A stretch of DNA of 64,000 bases from Bacillus sp. NTK074B (GTDB lineage: Bacteria > Bacillota > Bacilli > Bacillales > Bacillaceae_B), in the NCBI RefSeq assembly GCF_017303375.1, contig NZ_JAFKOH010000005.1:236123-300122 (forward strand), read 5' to 3'. Below the pieces are notes generated by a model. That model ran no database searches and had not been told where the DNA came from. It worked only from the letters and a program-made list of their open reading frames with translations. The position numbers and the translations under genes are program-made. This document shows positions 63,924 through 64,000 of this stretch, one piece after another (positions within the stretch are counted from its first letter, which is position 1; each line of letters opens with the position of its first letter).

Positions 63924-64000
<77 letters not shown>

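Overview
The window looks like a chromosomal segment of a low-GC, spore-forming Bacillaceae species (Bacillus / Rossellomorea type). The evidence is strong AAGGAGG-type ribosome binding sites, frequent TTG and GTG starts, sporulation genes yhbH and prkA, and a 23S-5S-tRNA array whose isoacceptor order is close to known Bacillus arrays. Many genes have recognisable B. subtilis counterparts (pgcA, yhcX, yhcU, yhcT, yhbH, prkA, trmL, yhbB, queG, nfrA, yvgN, yodB/yodC, helD). I see no prophage, insertion sequence, CRISPR array or integrase.

Layout. 1-8.5 kb: the start of pgcA, a membrane protein, yhcX, an oligo-1,6-glucosidase, a BdbC/thioredoxin pair, yhcU, yhcT and a quinone-detoxification pair (WrbA-like and DoxX) behind MhqR-like boxes. 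8.7-14.4 kb: yvgN, then secreted GH31 and GH66 glycosidases. Together with the oligo-1,6-glucosidase they suggest use of alpha-1,6-glucans. 14.4-23.6 kb: helD, a lone nucleosidase, a KinB-like kinase, an ATP-grasp enzyme, MscL, an apparently orphan LacI regulator and a YodB/YodC-like pair. 23.7-34.8 kb: cydDC, an M20 peptidase, a purine permease, small housekeeping genes, ldh and a Gly/Pro-rich protein followed by a SIMPL protein. Rex-type operators lie before both cydDC and ldh, so redox control is likely shared. 35-45.4 kb: YwrO-like reductase, proC, a kinase-like operon, a hydrolase, a Gfo/Idh enzyme, rpiA, a STAS protein, yhbH, two small paralogous proteins and prkA. 45.7-50.7 kb: nfrA, trmL, yhbB, queG and a B3/B4-domain protein.

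50.9-61.4 kb is one long minus-strand locus: two sugar ABC permeases, a binding lipoprotein, a YesM/YesN-type two-component system, a ThuA protein, two Gfo/Idh/MocA dehydrogenases and a TIM-barrel isomerase, with two cre-like sites at the promoter end. It reads as a self-contained system for sensing, importing and oxidising an unidentified glycoside. 61.7-64 kb holds 16 tRNA genes, 5S rRNA and the 3' end of 23S rRNA, all on the minus strand.

The most unusual content is repeats. An exact 13-mer, GAGGGACGGACCT, occurs ten times on the two strands: in terminator stems, in a 29-bp perfect palindrome, in cydC and cydD in three different reading phases, and against the start codon of the histidine kinase. 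A GC-rich element of about 120-135 bp occurs three times, plus one remnant, with a shared core and arms that differ between copies yet pair within each copy. Two gene-free stretches carry short motifs spaced about 20-21 bp apart. Several genes too short for a standard ORF scan are also annotated (29, 31, 46, 48 and 57 residues).
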